The notes under the pieces: generated by a model | Told to the model about the DNA's origin: nothing | The model's database searches: none | Seen by the model: the letters and a program-made list of their open reading frames with translations, nothing else | Shown: positions 51,479 to 60,648 of the stretch, in pieces | Numbering within the stretch: the first letter of the stretch is position 1 | How the letters are laid out: each line of letters starts with the position of its first letter | Assembly (NCBI RefSeq): GCF_039541075.1 | Contig: NZ_BAABFN010000019.1 | Span: 1-64,000 of the forward strand | DNA length: 64,000 nucleotides | Origin: Compostibacter hankyongensis | Lineage (GTDB): Bacteria; Bacteroidota; Bacteroidia; Chitinophagales; Chitinophagaceae | Reading direction: 5' to 3' | Made by a program: the position numbers and the translations under genes

Positions 51479-51993
51479 GGCCTGTGTTTCCCTGTTTTCC
51501 ACAGCCGCCATACGATCAGGAAATCCCCTGCGCCGGCAAGCGTAAAGATAAAACCAAAGCAGAGTGCGGAGAGTGCGCCCGTAGCCAGGCCGTACAGCGC
51601 GGGCCCCAGTCCCAGCAGGAGGGCCGGCATGAGCGCCCCGGTCTTGTATTGCCAGCGCTTCAGGGGCGCGGTACAATGGCAGTAGGGAGTGAGCGAACGC
51701 CACAGGATACCAAAGCGGACGGACCGCAAGCCGGACCGGCAGAAGAACGCCCAGGTAAGGCCGTGGATCAGCTCATGCAGCAGGATGCCCGCACCCAGGC
51801 ACAGCAACAGCAGGAGCGGATGCGGCCATTTTACCCCCAGGGCGGCGGTGGCGAGGTTTCTTCCCCAGATCATCCGGTAGGGAACGGCATAAAGCACAAA
51901 AATGGGCATGACAAAAAGCAGGGCATATAGATTGGCCCTGGCGGCGGCGGCCGAGAGTCTTTTTTGCTGACCGGTATGCTGCTCCATTGTCAT
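51475..51993 (-). CDS. Small membrane zincin-like protein (DUF3267 type)
   Basis: A 172-residue inner-membrane protein with four or five hydrophobic segments. One includes the HELIHGLTW sequence (about residues 75-83), the HExxH zinc-metalloprotease signature, as found in DUF3267 membrane proteins. No second motif characteristic of site-2 proteases (NPDG) is apparent. The function is unknown; it might be a degraded or atypical intramembrane protease. The stop overlaps the start of prmC, and the promoter region is shared with divergent ribD. Two close in-frame starts, 51993 and 51987, cannot be told apart. Confidence 0.8.
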   Translation of the reverse strand: MTMEQHTGQQKRLSAAAARANLYALLFVMPIFVLYAVPYRMIWGRNLATAALGVKWPHPLLLLLCLGAGILLHELIHGLTWAFFCRSGLRSVRFGILWRSLTPYCHCTAPLKRWQYKTGALMPALLLGLGPALYGLATGALSALCFGFIFTLAGAGDFLIVWRLWKTGKHRP

Positions 51994-52038
51994 TCCGCGA
52001 AGGTACGATATCGTTGAAAACCGTTTCCCGGGATTGCC

Positions 52039-52046
52039 TACTTTTG
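52039..52046 (+). promoter_or_regulatory. -7 box of ribD-yigZ
   Basis: TACTTTTG, identical to the ferredoxin box, ends 15 bp before the ribD start. A TTG at 52014-52016 is 22 bp upstream, slightly long for the -33 box. Confidence 0.5.
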
Positions 52047-52061
52047 TACATCCCGTTTTTC

Positions 52062-53108
52062 ATGAAAGAAGACATCATTACAGCAGAAAAGATGATGCGG
52101 CGTTGCCTGCAGCTGGCGGCCCGCGGAGCCGGGAGCGTAGCGCCCAATCCGATGGTGGGAGCGGTGCTGGTTTACGGGGAGCGCATCATCGGGGAAGGCT
52201 GGCACGCCCGCTACGGGGAAGCGCATGCCGAAGTAAACTGCCTGGAAAGCGTTACGAAGGAAGACCGCCCACTGATCAGCGCATCTACCCTGTATGTGAG
52301 CCTGGAGCCCTGCGCCCACCATGGGAAAACGCCTCCCTGCGCCGACCGCATTATACGGGAACGGATACCCAGGGTGGTGATCGGCTGCACCGATACCTTT
52401 GCCGAAGTAGCCGGAAAAGGGATCGGAAAATTAAGATCCGCCGGGGTGGCGGTGGAGACGGGTGTGCTGGAAACGGAATGCCGTTACATAAACCGGCGCT
52501 TTTTTACCTTTCACGAACAACGGCGTCCTTACGTGATGCTGAAATGGGCCCGGACGCCTGAAGGCGCCGTGGCCTGCGCCGATGGCGCTGCCCTGAAGAT
52601 ATCCGGCGACAGCACCGACCGGCTGGTTCATCGCTGGCGGAGCGAGGAGGCGGCCATATTGGTGGGTTCCGGCACCGTACTGTCTGACGACCCGCTGCTG
52701 ACGACCCGGTACTGGAGCGGAAGCTCCCCCCTCCGTATTGTGCTGGACAGGAGATTGCGCATACCGGAAAAGGCCCGCCTGCTGCAGGATGGCGGACCCA
52801 CCTGGATATTCAGCGGCCTGAAAACCGGCAAACGCGGAGCGGTGGAATGGATCGCTGCAGATCCGGACGCTTTTCCGGAGACGGTGCTGCAGGAATTGTA
52901 CCGGCGTAAGGTGCAGTCTGTGCTGGTGGAAGGCGGCCCCGCGGTGCTGCAGTCCTTCCTGGATCATGGCTGCTGGGATGAGGCGCGCGTCATCACCGGG
53001 CAGGTAAGCCTGCCCGGCGGAATACGGGAGCCGGCTTGTTCGCACTGGAAGCTTGGGGAACATGCGCTGCTGCATGGCGATGAAATAAATACCTATTATC
53101 CGGCATAA
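52062..53108 (+). CDS. ribD: Bifunctional riboflavin biosynthesis deaminase/reductase
   Basis: Carries out deamination and side-chain reduction of the pyrimidine intermediate in riboflavin synthesis. The start at 52062 (MKEDIITAEKMMRRCLQLA) is preceded by a -7 box; the longer ORF would begin before it. The deaminase domain (1-145) has the zinc motifs HAEVNCLES and PCAHHGKTPPCADRI. The reductase domain (145-349) has WARTPEGAVACADG and VLVEGGPAVLQSFL. No FMN riboswitch fits in the short leader. The stop codon overlaps the start of yigZ by 1 bp (TAATG). Confidence 0.96.
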   Translation: MKEDIITAEKMMRRCLQLAARGAGSVAPNPMVGAVLVYGERIIGEGWHARYGEAHAEVNCLESVTKEDRPLISASTLYVSLEPCAHHGKTPPCADRIIRERIPRVVIGCTDTFAEVAGKGIGKLRSAGVAVETGVLETECRYINRRFFTFHEQRRPYVMLKWARTPEGAVACADGAALKISGDSTDRLVHRWRSEEAAILVGSGTVLSDDPLLTTRYWSGSSPLRIVLDRRLRIPEKARLLQDGGPTWIFSGLKTGKRGAVEWIAADPDAFPETVLQELYRRKVQSVLVEGGPAVLQSFLDHGCWDEARVITGQVSLPGGIREPACSHWKLGEHALLHGDEINTYYPA

Positions 53109-53725
53109 TGGAGACACACAGCTATCTTACCATAGAGCGGAATGCCGAGGCGGAATTCAAGGACCGGGGAAGCCGGTTCCTGGCTTTTGCTTTTCCGGTG
53201 AGCACGCCGGAAGCGGTAAAAGAGCGGCTGCAGTCGGTACGGAAGGAGCATCCCAAAGCCAGCCATCACTGTTTTGCCTATCGCCTGGGCACCGAAGGGC
53301 TCCTGTTCCGCGTCAGCGATGCGGGAGAGCCTTCCGGAACGGCAGGGAAGCCGATCCTGGGTCAGATAGACCGCCGCGGGCTGACGGACGTGCTGGTGAC
53401 CGTAGTCCGCTACTTCGGCGGTACGCTGCTGGGCGTGCCGGGGCTGATCCAGGCGTACAGGAGCGCCGCCGCGCTTGCCCTTCAGCTTACCCCGGCAGTG
53501 CGCAAGCAGATTGAAGAGACCTGCGAGCTGCAGTTTGATTATACGACGCTCAACCAGGTGCTGCAGACGGTACGGCAATACCGCTGCAGCATACAGCAGC
53601 AGGAGCTGCAGCTGTTCTGTAGCTTGCGTATAGGTATTCCCGTGAATAAGCTGCAGGATTGCCTGAAAGACCTGAAAGGGATTCCCAACCTGGAGATAGC
53701 CTTTCGCCTTAAAGAGGGTGTATGA
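53108..53725 (+). CDS. yigZ: YigZ/IMPACT family protein
   Basis: A 205-residue UPF0029/IMPACT-family protein. The N-terminal domain carries DRGSRFLAFAFPV, ASHHCFAYRLG and SDAGEPSGTAGKPIL, then VVRYFGGTLLGVPGLIQAY. The C-terminal 80 residues form the small ferredoxin-like DUF1949 domain. Eukaryotic IMPACT is linked with translational control; the role of bacterial YigZ is not established. Translation is coupled to ribD, whose stop it overlaps. The last 17 bp overlap the end of the convergent dehydrogenase gene. Confidence 0.94.
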   Translation: METHSYLTIERNAEAEFKDRGSRFLAFAFPVSTPEAVKERLQSVRKEHPKASHHCFAYRLGTEGLLFRVSDAGEPSGTAGKPILGQIDRRGLTDVLVTVVRYFGGTLLGVPGLIQAYRSAAALALQLTPAVRKQIEETCELQFDYTTLNQVLQTVRQYRCSIQQQELQLFCSLRIGIPVNKLQDCLKDLKGIPNLEIAFRLKEGV

Positions 53726-54605
53726 ACCGTGTGCTGACCTTTCGCTCCTTGCTGCCGGGCGTATAGGTATAGAAGCCCTCCCCGCTTTTTATCCCCAGGC
53801 ATCCTGCGGTCACCATGTTGACCAGTAAGGGACAGGGGGCGTATTTGGATCCGCCCAGCCCCGCCGCCAGTACCTGCAGGATGGAAAGACATACATCCAG
53901 CCCTATGAAATCGGCCAGCTGCAGGGGACCCATCGGGTGGGACATGCCCAGCCGCATCACTGTGTCGATGGCTTCCACGTCGCCGACACCCTCGTGCAGG
54001 GCAAATATCGCTTCATTGATCATGGGCATGAGGATGCGGTTGGCCGCAAAACCCGGGTAATCGTTTATCAGACAGGGTGTTTTTCCGAGATCGCGCGCCA
54101 GTGCCGTCACGGCGGCGACCGTCTCCCCGCTGGTATGATAGCCGCGGATGACCTCTACCAGTTCCATCACCGGTACCGGATTCATAAAATGCATGCCGAC
54201 GACCTTCCCGGGCCGGCGGGTGGCAGCGGCGATCCGGGTAATGGAGATAGAAGAGGTATTGGTGGCCAGGATGGCGGCGGGAGGCGCCTCCCGGTCCAGC
54301 ATCCGGAATATATCCAGCTTGGTGGGGGCGTCCTCGGTGGCAGCTTCGACGACCAGCGCCGCTTCCCTGACGCTTTCCTGCAGCGAGGCGGAACAGCGGA
54401 GCCGCGAAAGGGTTTCCGTCTTTTCCCGGGCAGACAGCCGCGCTTTGGCCAGCTGCCGGTCCAGGTTCCGGGATATCGTTTGCAGGGCCTTCTCCAGGGC
54501 CTCCGGTGATAAGTCGCAGAGGGTGACGTTAAATCCCTTTTGGGCAAATATATGAGCAATGCCGTTTCCCATCGTTCCCGCCCCGATGACCGCTATATTT
54601 TGCAT
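53709..54605 (-). CDS. 3-hydroxybutyryl-CoA (3-hydroxyacyl-CoA) dehydrogenase
   Basis: NAD-dependent dehydrogenase of short-chain 3-hydroxyacyl-CoA. The N-terminal Rossmann fold carries AVIGAGTMGNGIAHIFAQKG. Catalytic His is in VGMHFMNPVPVMELVEVI, and ANRILMPMINEA and GMSHPMGPLQLADFIGLD mark the C-terminal helical domain. Length (298 aa) is a little above the usual 282, with a basic tail (KERKVSTRFIHPL) that comes from the region overlapping yigZ. Probably used in fatty-acid or butyrate-type metabolism; no pathway partner is adjacent. Confidence 0.95.
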   Translation of the reverse strand: MQNIAVIGAGTMGNGIAHIFAQKGFNVTLCDLSPEALEKALQTISRNLDRQLAKARLSAREKTETLSRLRCSASLQESVREAALVVEAATEDAPTKLDIFRMLDREAPPAAILATNTSSISITRIAAATRRPGKVVGMHFMNPVPVMELVEVIRGYHTSGETVAAVTALARDLGKTPCLINDYPGFAANRILMPMINEAIFALHEGVGDVEAIDTVMRLGMSHPMGPLQLADFIGLDVCLSILQVLAAGLGGSKYAPCPLLVNMVTAGCLGIKSGEGFYTYTPGSKERKVSTRFIHPL

Positions 54606-54763
54606 GAACAGGAGGTTTGCCGTGAAAGATCATGCAATTTATGTATTTTCATCCGCTCGTATTCGTTTTCAGGGGCCGGATCTGCCTGCCATCGCTTTGC
54701 GGCGGGCAGGAGACCTCGAAGTTGCATCGAGATTAGCGTCCCCGCAAAAGAAATCACTATACC

Positions 54764-55636
54764 ATGCAGGCAGCTCTTTTTTACCGGATACCCTGTGCCC
54801 ACGGAGAAGCTTCCCTGTGGCACGAAAAACGGCAGCAGTTTTTCTGGCTGGACATCCTGAAAAAAAAGCTGCACAATATCGATCCGCTGACCAAGGTACA
54901 CCAGGCCTGGTCCCTGCGTTCCCTCTCGGGGACCATCGTTCCCGATGAGCAGGGTCGCATTGTCATCGGCATGCAGGGCTTTGTGGACCGCTTTGATCCG
55001 GATACCGGCAAGGTGGAGACGTTGCTGGAGCTGGAACAGGACCGGCCGCACAACCGCAGCAACGATGGTAAATGCGACCCGGCAGGACGCTTCTGGCTGG
55101 GCACGATGGAGCTGGACGGGAAGCCCCATGAGGGCAACCTTTATTGCATCGGACCCGACCTCAATCCGGAAGTAAAAATAGCGCGTACCTCCATTTCTAA
55201 CGGTATCGTATGGACGAAGGATAAGAAAACGATGTATTATATTGATACGTCTACCGGCTGTGTGCAGGCCTATGATTACGACGATATCTCGGGCGGCATT
55301 CGTTTCCGGGAAAACGTCATACGGCTGTCGCCCGGCATGGGATACCCGGATGGGATGACCATCGATGAAAACGACCGGCTCTGGGTGGCGCACTGGGGTG
55401 GAGCGGGGGTCTATCACTGGGATCCCCTTACGGGAGAGATGCTCGCTAAGGTAGATGTGGCGGCGCCCAACGTGAGCTCCTGCGTTTTCGGCGGGAAAGA
55501 CCTGGATACCCTGTACATCACTACCTCCCGGAAGGATCTGGAAAAGGCCGACCTGGAAAAATATCCGCTCAGCGGAAGCATCTTTGCGGTAAGACCCGGT
55601 GTAAAGGGATTTGCACCCAATGTATTCCGGGGCTGA
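54764..55636 (+). CDS. SMP-30/gluconolactonase-family lactonase
   Basis: A six-bladed beta-propeller of 290 residues. The metal-binding set is visible: GEASLWHEKRQ (Glu near residue 15), NRSNDGKCDPAGRFW (Asn), SISNGIVWTKDKKTMYY (Asn) and YPDGMTIDENDRLWVAHWGG (Asp). There is no signal peptide, so it acts in the cytoplasm on a sugar lactone. It lies just before the SSS symporter and xylBA genes, which raises the possibility of an oxidative pentose or aldose route alongside the isomerase route. The leader has a GC-rich hairpin (CTGCCTGCC/GGCGGGCAG near 54681-54710) without a T run. Confidence 0.9.
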   Translation: MQAALFYRIPCAHGEASLWHEKRQQFFWLDILKKKLHNIDPLTKVHQAWSLRSLSGTIVPDEQGRIVIGMQGFVDRFDPDTGKVETLLELEQDRPHNRSNDGKCDPAGRFWLGTMELDGKPHEGNLYCIGPDLNPEVKIARTSISNGIVWTKDKKTMYYIDTSTGCVQAYDYDDISGGIRFRENVIRLSPGMGYPDGMTIDENDRLWVAHWGGAGVYHWDPLTGEMLAKVDVAAPNVSSCVFGGKDLDTLYITTSRKDLEKADLEKYPLSGSIFAVRPGVKGFAPNVFRG

Positions 55637-55794
55637 TCCCCCCTTGCGGAAGGGAAAAGACCCGTTTATGAATTTTTCCCGGGAGATAGGCTAATTATTA
55701 TTATTTTTCCCGCCCGTAAAACGGAAAAGACGCCGGGAAGGCTATGCGCGCCGGCACGACCTGTTCACCGTATTGTCAAGAAACGACCTGAATT

Positions 55795-57447
55795 ATGCAC
55801 CTGCAGCTCATCGATTATCTGATCATCGGACTCTATTTTGTTTTCGTGATCAGCATCGGGTTTTTTATTAAAAAAAGGGTAAAGACCAGCAACGACTTTT
55901 TAATGAGTAACCGGTCTATCCCCCTGTGGATCACCAGCCTGGCCTTTATATCGGCCAACCTGGGCGCGCAGGAAGTAATTGGTATGGCCGCTTCGGGCGC
56001 CAAATACGGGATCATGACCAGCCACTTCTACTGGGTAGGAGCGATCCCGGCCATGCTTTTCCTGGGCGTATTCATGATGCCTTTTTATTATGGCAGCAAG
56101 GCCCGCTCCGTGCCGGAATACCTGGCCAAACGCTTTGACGAGAAAACAAGGGGCTTCAATGCCATCACCTTTGCCGTGATGACGATCTTCAGCTCGGGCA
56201 TATCCCTGTACGCGCTGGCCCTGCTGTTCCAGACCATCCTGGGGTGGAGCTTTGAGTTCTCCATCTTCCTGGCAGCAGGCGTGGTGCTGGTCTATACTTT
56301 CCTGGGCGGTCTTACCAGCGCCGTTTACAATGAGGTGCTGCAGTTCTTCCTGATCGTCCTGGGCATTGCCCCGCTGGTATACCTGGGTATCCACCAGGCG
56401 GGCGGCTGGCAGGGTATCGTAAAAAATATACCCGAGCCCATGACCCATGCCTGGAAATACATGGGCGATGCGGATGCCAACGCCATGGGAGTGAATATCT
56501 GGCAGATGGCCATGGGGCTTGGCTTTGTGCTGTCCTTCGGCTACTGGTGTACGGATTTCCTGGTGGTACAGCGCGCCATGATCGCGCGTAACATGACCGC
56601 CGCGCAGAAGACCCCGCTGATCGCCGGTTTCCCCAAGATGATCATGCCCTTCATCGTGATCCTGCCGGGTATTATCGCCATTGCCCTGCAGGCCAGCGGC
56701 AGCTATACCCTCCCGTTAAAGCCGGACGGGGTAACGCCCAACTACGACATGGCGCTGCCTTCCCTGCTGGGTCATTTTTATCCCAGCGGTATTCTCGGGG
56801 TTGGTCTCACCGCACTTTTCGCCTCTTTTATGTCCGGCATGGCGGGCAATGTCACCGCTTTCAATACGGTATGGACCTTTGACATCTACCAGTCTTATTT
56901 TGCACCGGGCAAAAGCGACAAGCACTATCTCATGGTGGGCAAGCTGGCTACCGTGTTCGGGATACTGGCCTCCATCGCCACCGCTTATCTGGCCAGGAGC
57001 TTTAACAATATCATGGATTTTCTGCAGCTGGTGTTCGGCTTTGTGAACGCCCCGCTTTTTGCCACCTTCTTCCTGGGCATGTTCTGGAAGAAGACCACGG
57101 CCAACGGCGCCTTCTGGGGCCTGCTGGGCGGCACTGCAGCGGCGGCTTTCACCCACGGGCTCACCCTGGCTGAAGGAAAAGGCGCCTGGATCGCCAACCT
57201 GCATGAGTTTCGCTCCACCATGGGGCAGAACTTCATGATCGCCATCATGGCCTTCAGCTGCTGCTTTGTGCTGACCTGGACGATCAGCCTGTTTACCCGG
57301 AAAAAAGAAGAGCCCGAGCTGGTAGGACTGGTGTACAGCCTTACCCCGCGACCGGAAACAAAGCATCTTGTCTGGTACAGGAAACCCGTGACGCTGGCGG
57401 TTATCGTACTGGTGCTTACCCTTTTGCTGAACCTGATCTTCTACTGA
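55795..57447 (+). CDS. Sodium/solute symporter (SSS/SglT family), probable sugar carrier
   Basis: An inner-membrane symporter with about 14 helices and 550 residues. Key features: an N-terminal YLIIGLYFVFVISIGFFIKK, then NRSIPLWITSLAFISANLGAQ (sodium-site helix), GWSFEFSIFLAAGVVL, and FASFMSGMAGNVTAFNTVW in the helix where SGLTs carry the SGM/A signature. This matches the vSGLT-like branch. The position directly upstream of the small membrane protein and xylBA suggests that it imports xylose or a related sugar. The 158-bp upstream gap has GC-rich partial dyads but no clear TAnnTTTG box. Confidence 0.94.
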   Translation: MHLQLIDYLIIGLYFVFVISIGFFIKKRVKTSNDFLMSNRSIPLWITSLAFISANLGAQEVIGMAASGAKYGIMTSHFYWVGAIPAMLFLGVFMMPFYYGSKARSVPEYLAKRFDEKTRGFNAITFAVMTIFSSGISLYALALLFQTILGWSFEFSIFLAAGVVLVYTFLGGLTSAVYNEVLQFFLIVLGIAPLVYLGIHQAGGWQGIVKNIPEPMTHAWKYMGDADANAMGVNIWQMAMGLGFVLSFGYWCTDFLVVQRAMIARNMTAAQKTPLIAGFPKMIMPFIVILPGIIAIALQASGSYTLPLKPDGVTPNYDMALPSLLGHFYPSGILGVGLTALFASFMSGMAGNVTAFNTVWTFDIYQSYFAPGKSDKHYLMVGKLATVFGILASIATAYLARSFNNIMDFLQLVFGFVNAPLFATFFLGMFWKKTTANGAFWGLLGGTAAAAFTHGLTLAEGKGAWIANLHEFRSTMGQNFMIAIMAFSCCFVLTWTISLFTRKKEEPELVGLVYSLTPRPETKHLVWYRKPVTLAVIVLVLTLLLNLIFY

Positions 57448-57465
57448 TCCGAAAAATAATATGCC

Positions 57466-57699
57466 ATGAAGAATATGATTGATCTCCGTTTTGTGGTAGG
57501 CTTTTTCTTTCTGCTGGTGGGTATCATGCTGCTGATCGTTTCCTTTACCGGACAAACCGGGCTGCCTGTCGGAGAGACCATCAATCGCGATTGCGGGATA
57601 GTGTTTGTCGTTTTTTCCCTGGTCATGCTGGCCATGTGGAAATGGGGCGGTATGGAAAAAAATGCGGAAGAAAGCGAACACGTCTCCACGGATAACTAA
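57466..57699 (+). CDS. Small two-helix membrane protein in the xylose cluster
   Basis: 77 residues with two hydrophobic helices (about 8-27 and 43-59) separated by a polar loop with TGLPVGETINRD, and an acidic, Asn/Ser-rich tail. It begins 18 bp after the symporter and ends 30 bp before xylB, so it is part of the operon. No function is known to me; it might be an accessory subunit of the symporter. The regular spacing and coding-like composition support a real gene. Confidence 0.75.
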   Translation: MKNMIDLRFVVGFFFLLVGIMLLIVSFTGQTGLPVGETINRDCGIVFVVFSLVMLAMWKWGGMEKNAEESEHVSTDN

Positions 57700-57729
57700 T
57701 ATGCGCCTTTGCGGTGCCTGCTCGGGATT

Positions 57730-59229
57730 ATGCGCTATTTACTCGGATACGATATCGGTTCTTCCTCGGTAAAGGGAGCTCTGCTGGATGCGGCCACCGG
57801 CCGCTGCCTGGCGGCAGCCTTCTCTCCGGAGGAGGAAATGCCCATCCTGGCCCCCCGACCCGGCTGGGCGGAGCAGGATCCAGAAGCCTGGTGGAAAGAG
57901 GTGATAACGGTAACGGATAAACTTCGTAATATCCACCCTTTCGGACCCGGGGACATCGTCGGTATCGGGCTTTCCTACCAGATGCACGGCCTGGTATGCC
58001 TGGACAGGGAAGGACGGGTGCTGCGGCCCGCCATCATCTGGTGCGACAGCCGGGCAGTAGCCAGGGGCGAAGCGGCCGTGAATGCGCTGGGGCGGGATTT
58101 TTGCCTGGACCGGTATCTGAATGCTCCCGGTAATTTTACCGCCTCCAAGCTCAGCTGGGTAAAGGAAAATGAACCCGCTGTATTTGAAAAGATATACAAG
58201 GTAATGCTGCCGGGCGACTATATCGCCTGTCGCATGTCCGGGGAAATGACCACTACCGTTTCGGGCCTCTCGGAAGGTATCTGGTGGGATTTCAGGGAGC
58301 AGCGGATAGCTTCGGATATCTGCGGTTTCTACGGTTATCCGGAAGACCTGCTCTGTCCGGTGGTTCCTGCCTTCGGCGAGCAGGTACGGCTGAATGCGGC
58401 CGCGGCGCAGGCCCTGGGAATAGCCGCGGGCACTCCCGTTACTTACCGTGCCGGCGACCAGCCCAACAACGCCTATACGCTGGGTGTGCTCAGTCCCGGG
58501 GAAGCGGCTGCCACTGCGGGTACCAGCGGGGTGGTATACGGGGTGAACGACCGTATACAGTCGGACCCTGCTTCCCGGGTGAATACCTTTGTGCATGTAA
58601 ACCATACTCCGGAGCAGGTGCGCAACGGCGTTTTGCTGTGCGTAAACGGCACCGGCATACTGTACAACTGGCTGAAGAAAAACCTGGCGATGGATGGTTA
58701 TGAGCGGATGAACGAACTGGCCGCTACCGTGGAACCCGGCGCCGGGGGACTGTTGTTCCTCCCCTTCGGGAACGGTGCGGAGCGTATCCTGGAAAACCGC
58801 GACCTTGGCGCCAGCCTGGTTGGCCTGAATTTTAACATCCATACCCGGGCGCATATGCTGCGGGCTGCACAGGAAGGCATCGTATATGCGTTACGGTTCG
58901 GCCTTGAGATCATGCTGGAAATGGGAGTGGAGGTAACCCGTGTAAAGGCGGGGGCAGCCAACATGTTCCTGAGCCCTGTGTTCCGGAATATTTTTGCGTC
59001 CACTACCGGAGCCGTCATCGAGCTTTTCCGTACCGACGGAGCCCAGGGCGCAGCCCGTGCGGCAGGAGTAGGGGCCGGCTACTATGCCGGTTACCGGGAA
59101 AGCTACATAGGTATGGAATCGGCGGGCGTTGTAGAACCCGACCCCACAAAACGCGATCGCTATGAAACGGCATACCGCCGCTGGAAACAGGAGCTGGAAA
59201 AAACGCTGACCACATCCGCGGAAGCATAA
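57730..59229 (+). CDS. xylB: Xylulokinase (FGGY family)
   Basis: Phosphorylates D-xylulose to xylulose 5-phosphate. The start at 57730 (MRYLLGYDIGSSSVKGAL) places the N-terminal phosphate-binding motif at the usual position; an in-frame start 21 bp earlier is less likely. FGGY motifs: GYDIGSSSVKG, SYQMHGLVCLD, and YRAGDQPNNAYTLG (with the catalytic Asp) and GGLLFLPFGNGAERILEN. Length (499 aa) is normal. Precedes xylA by 31 bp in the same direction, forming a xylBA pair. Confidence 0.95.
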   Translation: MRYLLGYDIGSSSVKGALLDAATGRCLAAAFSPEEEMPILAPRPGWAEQDPEAWWKEVITVTDKLRNIHPFGPGDIVGIGLSYQMHGLVCLDREGRVLRPAIIWCDSRAVARGEAAVNALGRDFCLDRYLNAPGNFTASKLSWVKENEPAVFEKIYKVMLPGDYIACRMSGEMTTTVSGLSEGIWWDFREQRIASDICGFYGYPEDLLCPVVPAFGEQVRLNAAAAQALGIAAGTPVTYRAGDQPNNAYTLGVLSPGEAAATAGTSGVVYGVNDRIQSDPASRVNTFVHVNHTPEQVRNGVLLCVNGTGILYNWLKKNLAMDGYERMNELAATVEPGAGGLLFLPFGNGAERILENRDLGASLVGLNFNIHTRAHMLRAAQEGIVYALRFGLEIMLEMGVEVTRVKAGAANMFLSPVFRNIFASTTGAVIELFRTDGAQGAARAAGVGAGYYAGYRESYIGMESAGVVEPDPTKRDRYETAYRRWKQELEKTLTTSAEA

Positions 59230-59260
59230 AAAGAACCAAACACATTAAATATACAGAACC

Positions 59261-60589
59261 ATGAACATCCTGACAGGTGATAAAACGTATTTCGAAAATA
59301 TCGGAAAGATCGCGTATGAAGGCCCGGAATCCGATAATCCCCTGGCCTTTAAATGGTATGACGAAAACAAAGTGGTCGGCGGAAAAACGATGAAGGAATT
59401 CTTCAGGTTTGCCGTGGCTTACTGGCATACCTTCTGCAATACCGGCGGTGACCCCTTTGGCCCGGGTACCAAAAATTATCCCTGGGATGCGCAAAAAGAT
59501 GCCGTGCAGCGGGCTAAGGATAAGATGGATGCCGCCTTTGAGCTGATCACCAAGCTGGGTATCCCTTACTACTGCTTTCATGATATCGACCTGGTGGACG
59601 AGGGCGCTTCCCTGCGTGAATATGAGCAACGGCTGCAAGCCATTGTCGGCTACGCCGGGGAGAAGCAGAAAGCCAGCGGCGTAAGGCTGCTCTGGGGTAC
59701 GGCGAATGTGTTCAGTCATCCCCGTTATATGAACGGGGCCGGGACCAACCCGGATTTTTCCGTGGTGGCATGCGCCGGCACCCAGATCAAAAATGCGCTT
59801 GACGCCACCATTGCCCTCGGGGGGGAAAACTATGTATTCTGGGGCGGTCGCGAAGGATATATGACCCTGCTGAATACCGACATGAAGCGGGAAAAGGAGC
59901 ACCTGGCGCGCCTGCTGACCATGGCGCGGGATTATGCCCGCAAGCAGGGCTTCCGCGGTACCTTCCTCATAGAGCCCAAACCCTGCGAGCCCACCAAGCA
60001 CCAGTATGATTACGATACCGAAACCGTCATCGGCTTCCTGCGTCATTACGGGCTGGACAAAGACTTTAAACTGAATATCGAGGTAAACCATGCTACCCTG
60101 GCCGGCCATACCTTCCAGCACGAGCTGCAGGCCGCCGCCGATGCCGGCATGCTGGGAAGTATAGACGCCAACCGGGGCGACTATCAGAACGGTTGGGATA
60201 CAGACCAGTTTCCCACTAACCTGAACGAGCTGGCCGAAGCCATGCTGGTCATTCTCGAGGCCGGCGGCTTTGCAGGGGGAGGCGTGAATTTTGATGCCAA
60301 GACCCGCCGTAACTCCACGGATCTCGAGGATATCTTCCTGGCGCATATCGGCGGCATGGACGCCTTTGCCCGGGGACTGATCATAGCCGACCGCATCCTG
60401 CAGCATTCTCCCTATAAAAAATTCCGTACCGAACGTTACCGCTCTTTCGACAGCGGAAAAGGAAAGGACTTTGAAGCCGGAAAGCTGTCGCTCGAAGACC
60501 TGCGCGATGTTGCCCTCGGAAACGGGGAACCGGTGCGTACCAGCGGGAAGCAGGAATGGCTGGAAAACCTGATCAATCAGTATATCTGA
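59261..60589 (+). CDS. xylA: Xylose isomerase
   Basis: Converts D-xylose to D-xylulose, the substrate of XylB. Length (442 aa) matches class II xylose isomerases. Hallmarks: FRFAVAYWHTFCNTGGDPFG, YYCFHDIDLVDEG (catalytic His), YVFWGGREGYMTLLNTD, FLIEPKPCEPTKHQYDYD (metal Glu) and NIEVNHATLAGHTFQHE, then GSIDANRGDYQNGWDTDQFP (metal Asp). No AraC-type XylR or ROK regulator is seen in the window. It follows xylB in one operon with the symporter and the two-helix protein. Confidence 0.97.
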   Translation: MNILTGDKTYFENIGKIAYEGPESDNPLAFKWYDENKVVGGKTMKEFFRFAVAYWHTFCNTGGDPFGPGTKNYPWDAQKDAVQRAKDKMDAAFELITKLGIPYYCFHDIDLVDEGASLREYEQRLQAIVGYAGEKQKASGVRLLWGTANVFSHPRYMNGAGTNPDFSVVACAGTQIKNALDATIALGGENYVFWGGREGYMTLLNTDMKREKEHLARLLTMARDYARKQGFRGTFLIEPKPCEPTKHQYDYDTETVIGFLRHYGLDKDFKLNIEVNHATLAGHTFQHELQAAADAGMLGSIDANRGDYQNGWDTDQFPTNLNELAEAMLVILEAGGFAGGGVNFDAKTRRNSTDLEDIFLAHIGGMDAFARGLIIADRILQHSPYKKFRTERYRSFDSGKGKDFEAGKLSLEDLRDVALGNGEPVRTSGKQEWLENLINQYI

Positions 60590-60648
60590 TTGCAGCATAA
60601 GTTGGCTGTGCATGATTTTTGCGGTGCTTTCACGTTAAGAAACTATCC

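Noticed and set aside
52000..52061. FMN riboswitch before ribD
   Set aside because: The gap to the -7 box is too short and none of the RFN-element conserved helices is visible.
54681..54712. Terminator before the SMP-30 lactonase gene
   Set aside because: The CTGCCTGCC/GGCGGGCAG stem has no T run on either strand and sits in a leader, so it is at most a hairpin.
59015..60613. Minus-strand ORF of 532 codons opposite xylA
   Set aside because: Antisense to an unmistakable xylose isomerase; no motif in the translation.
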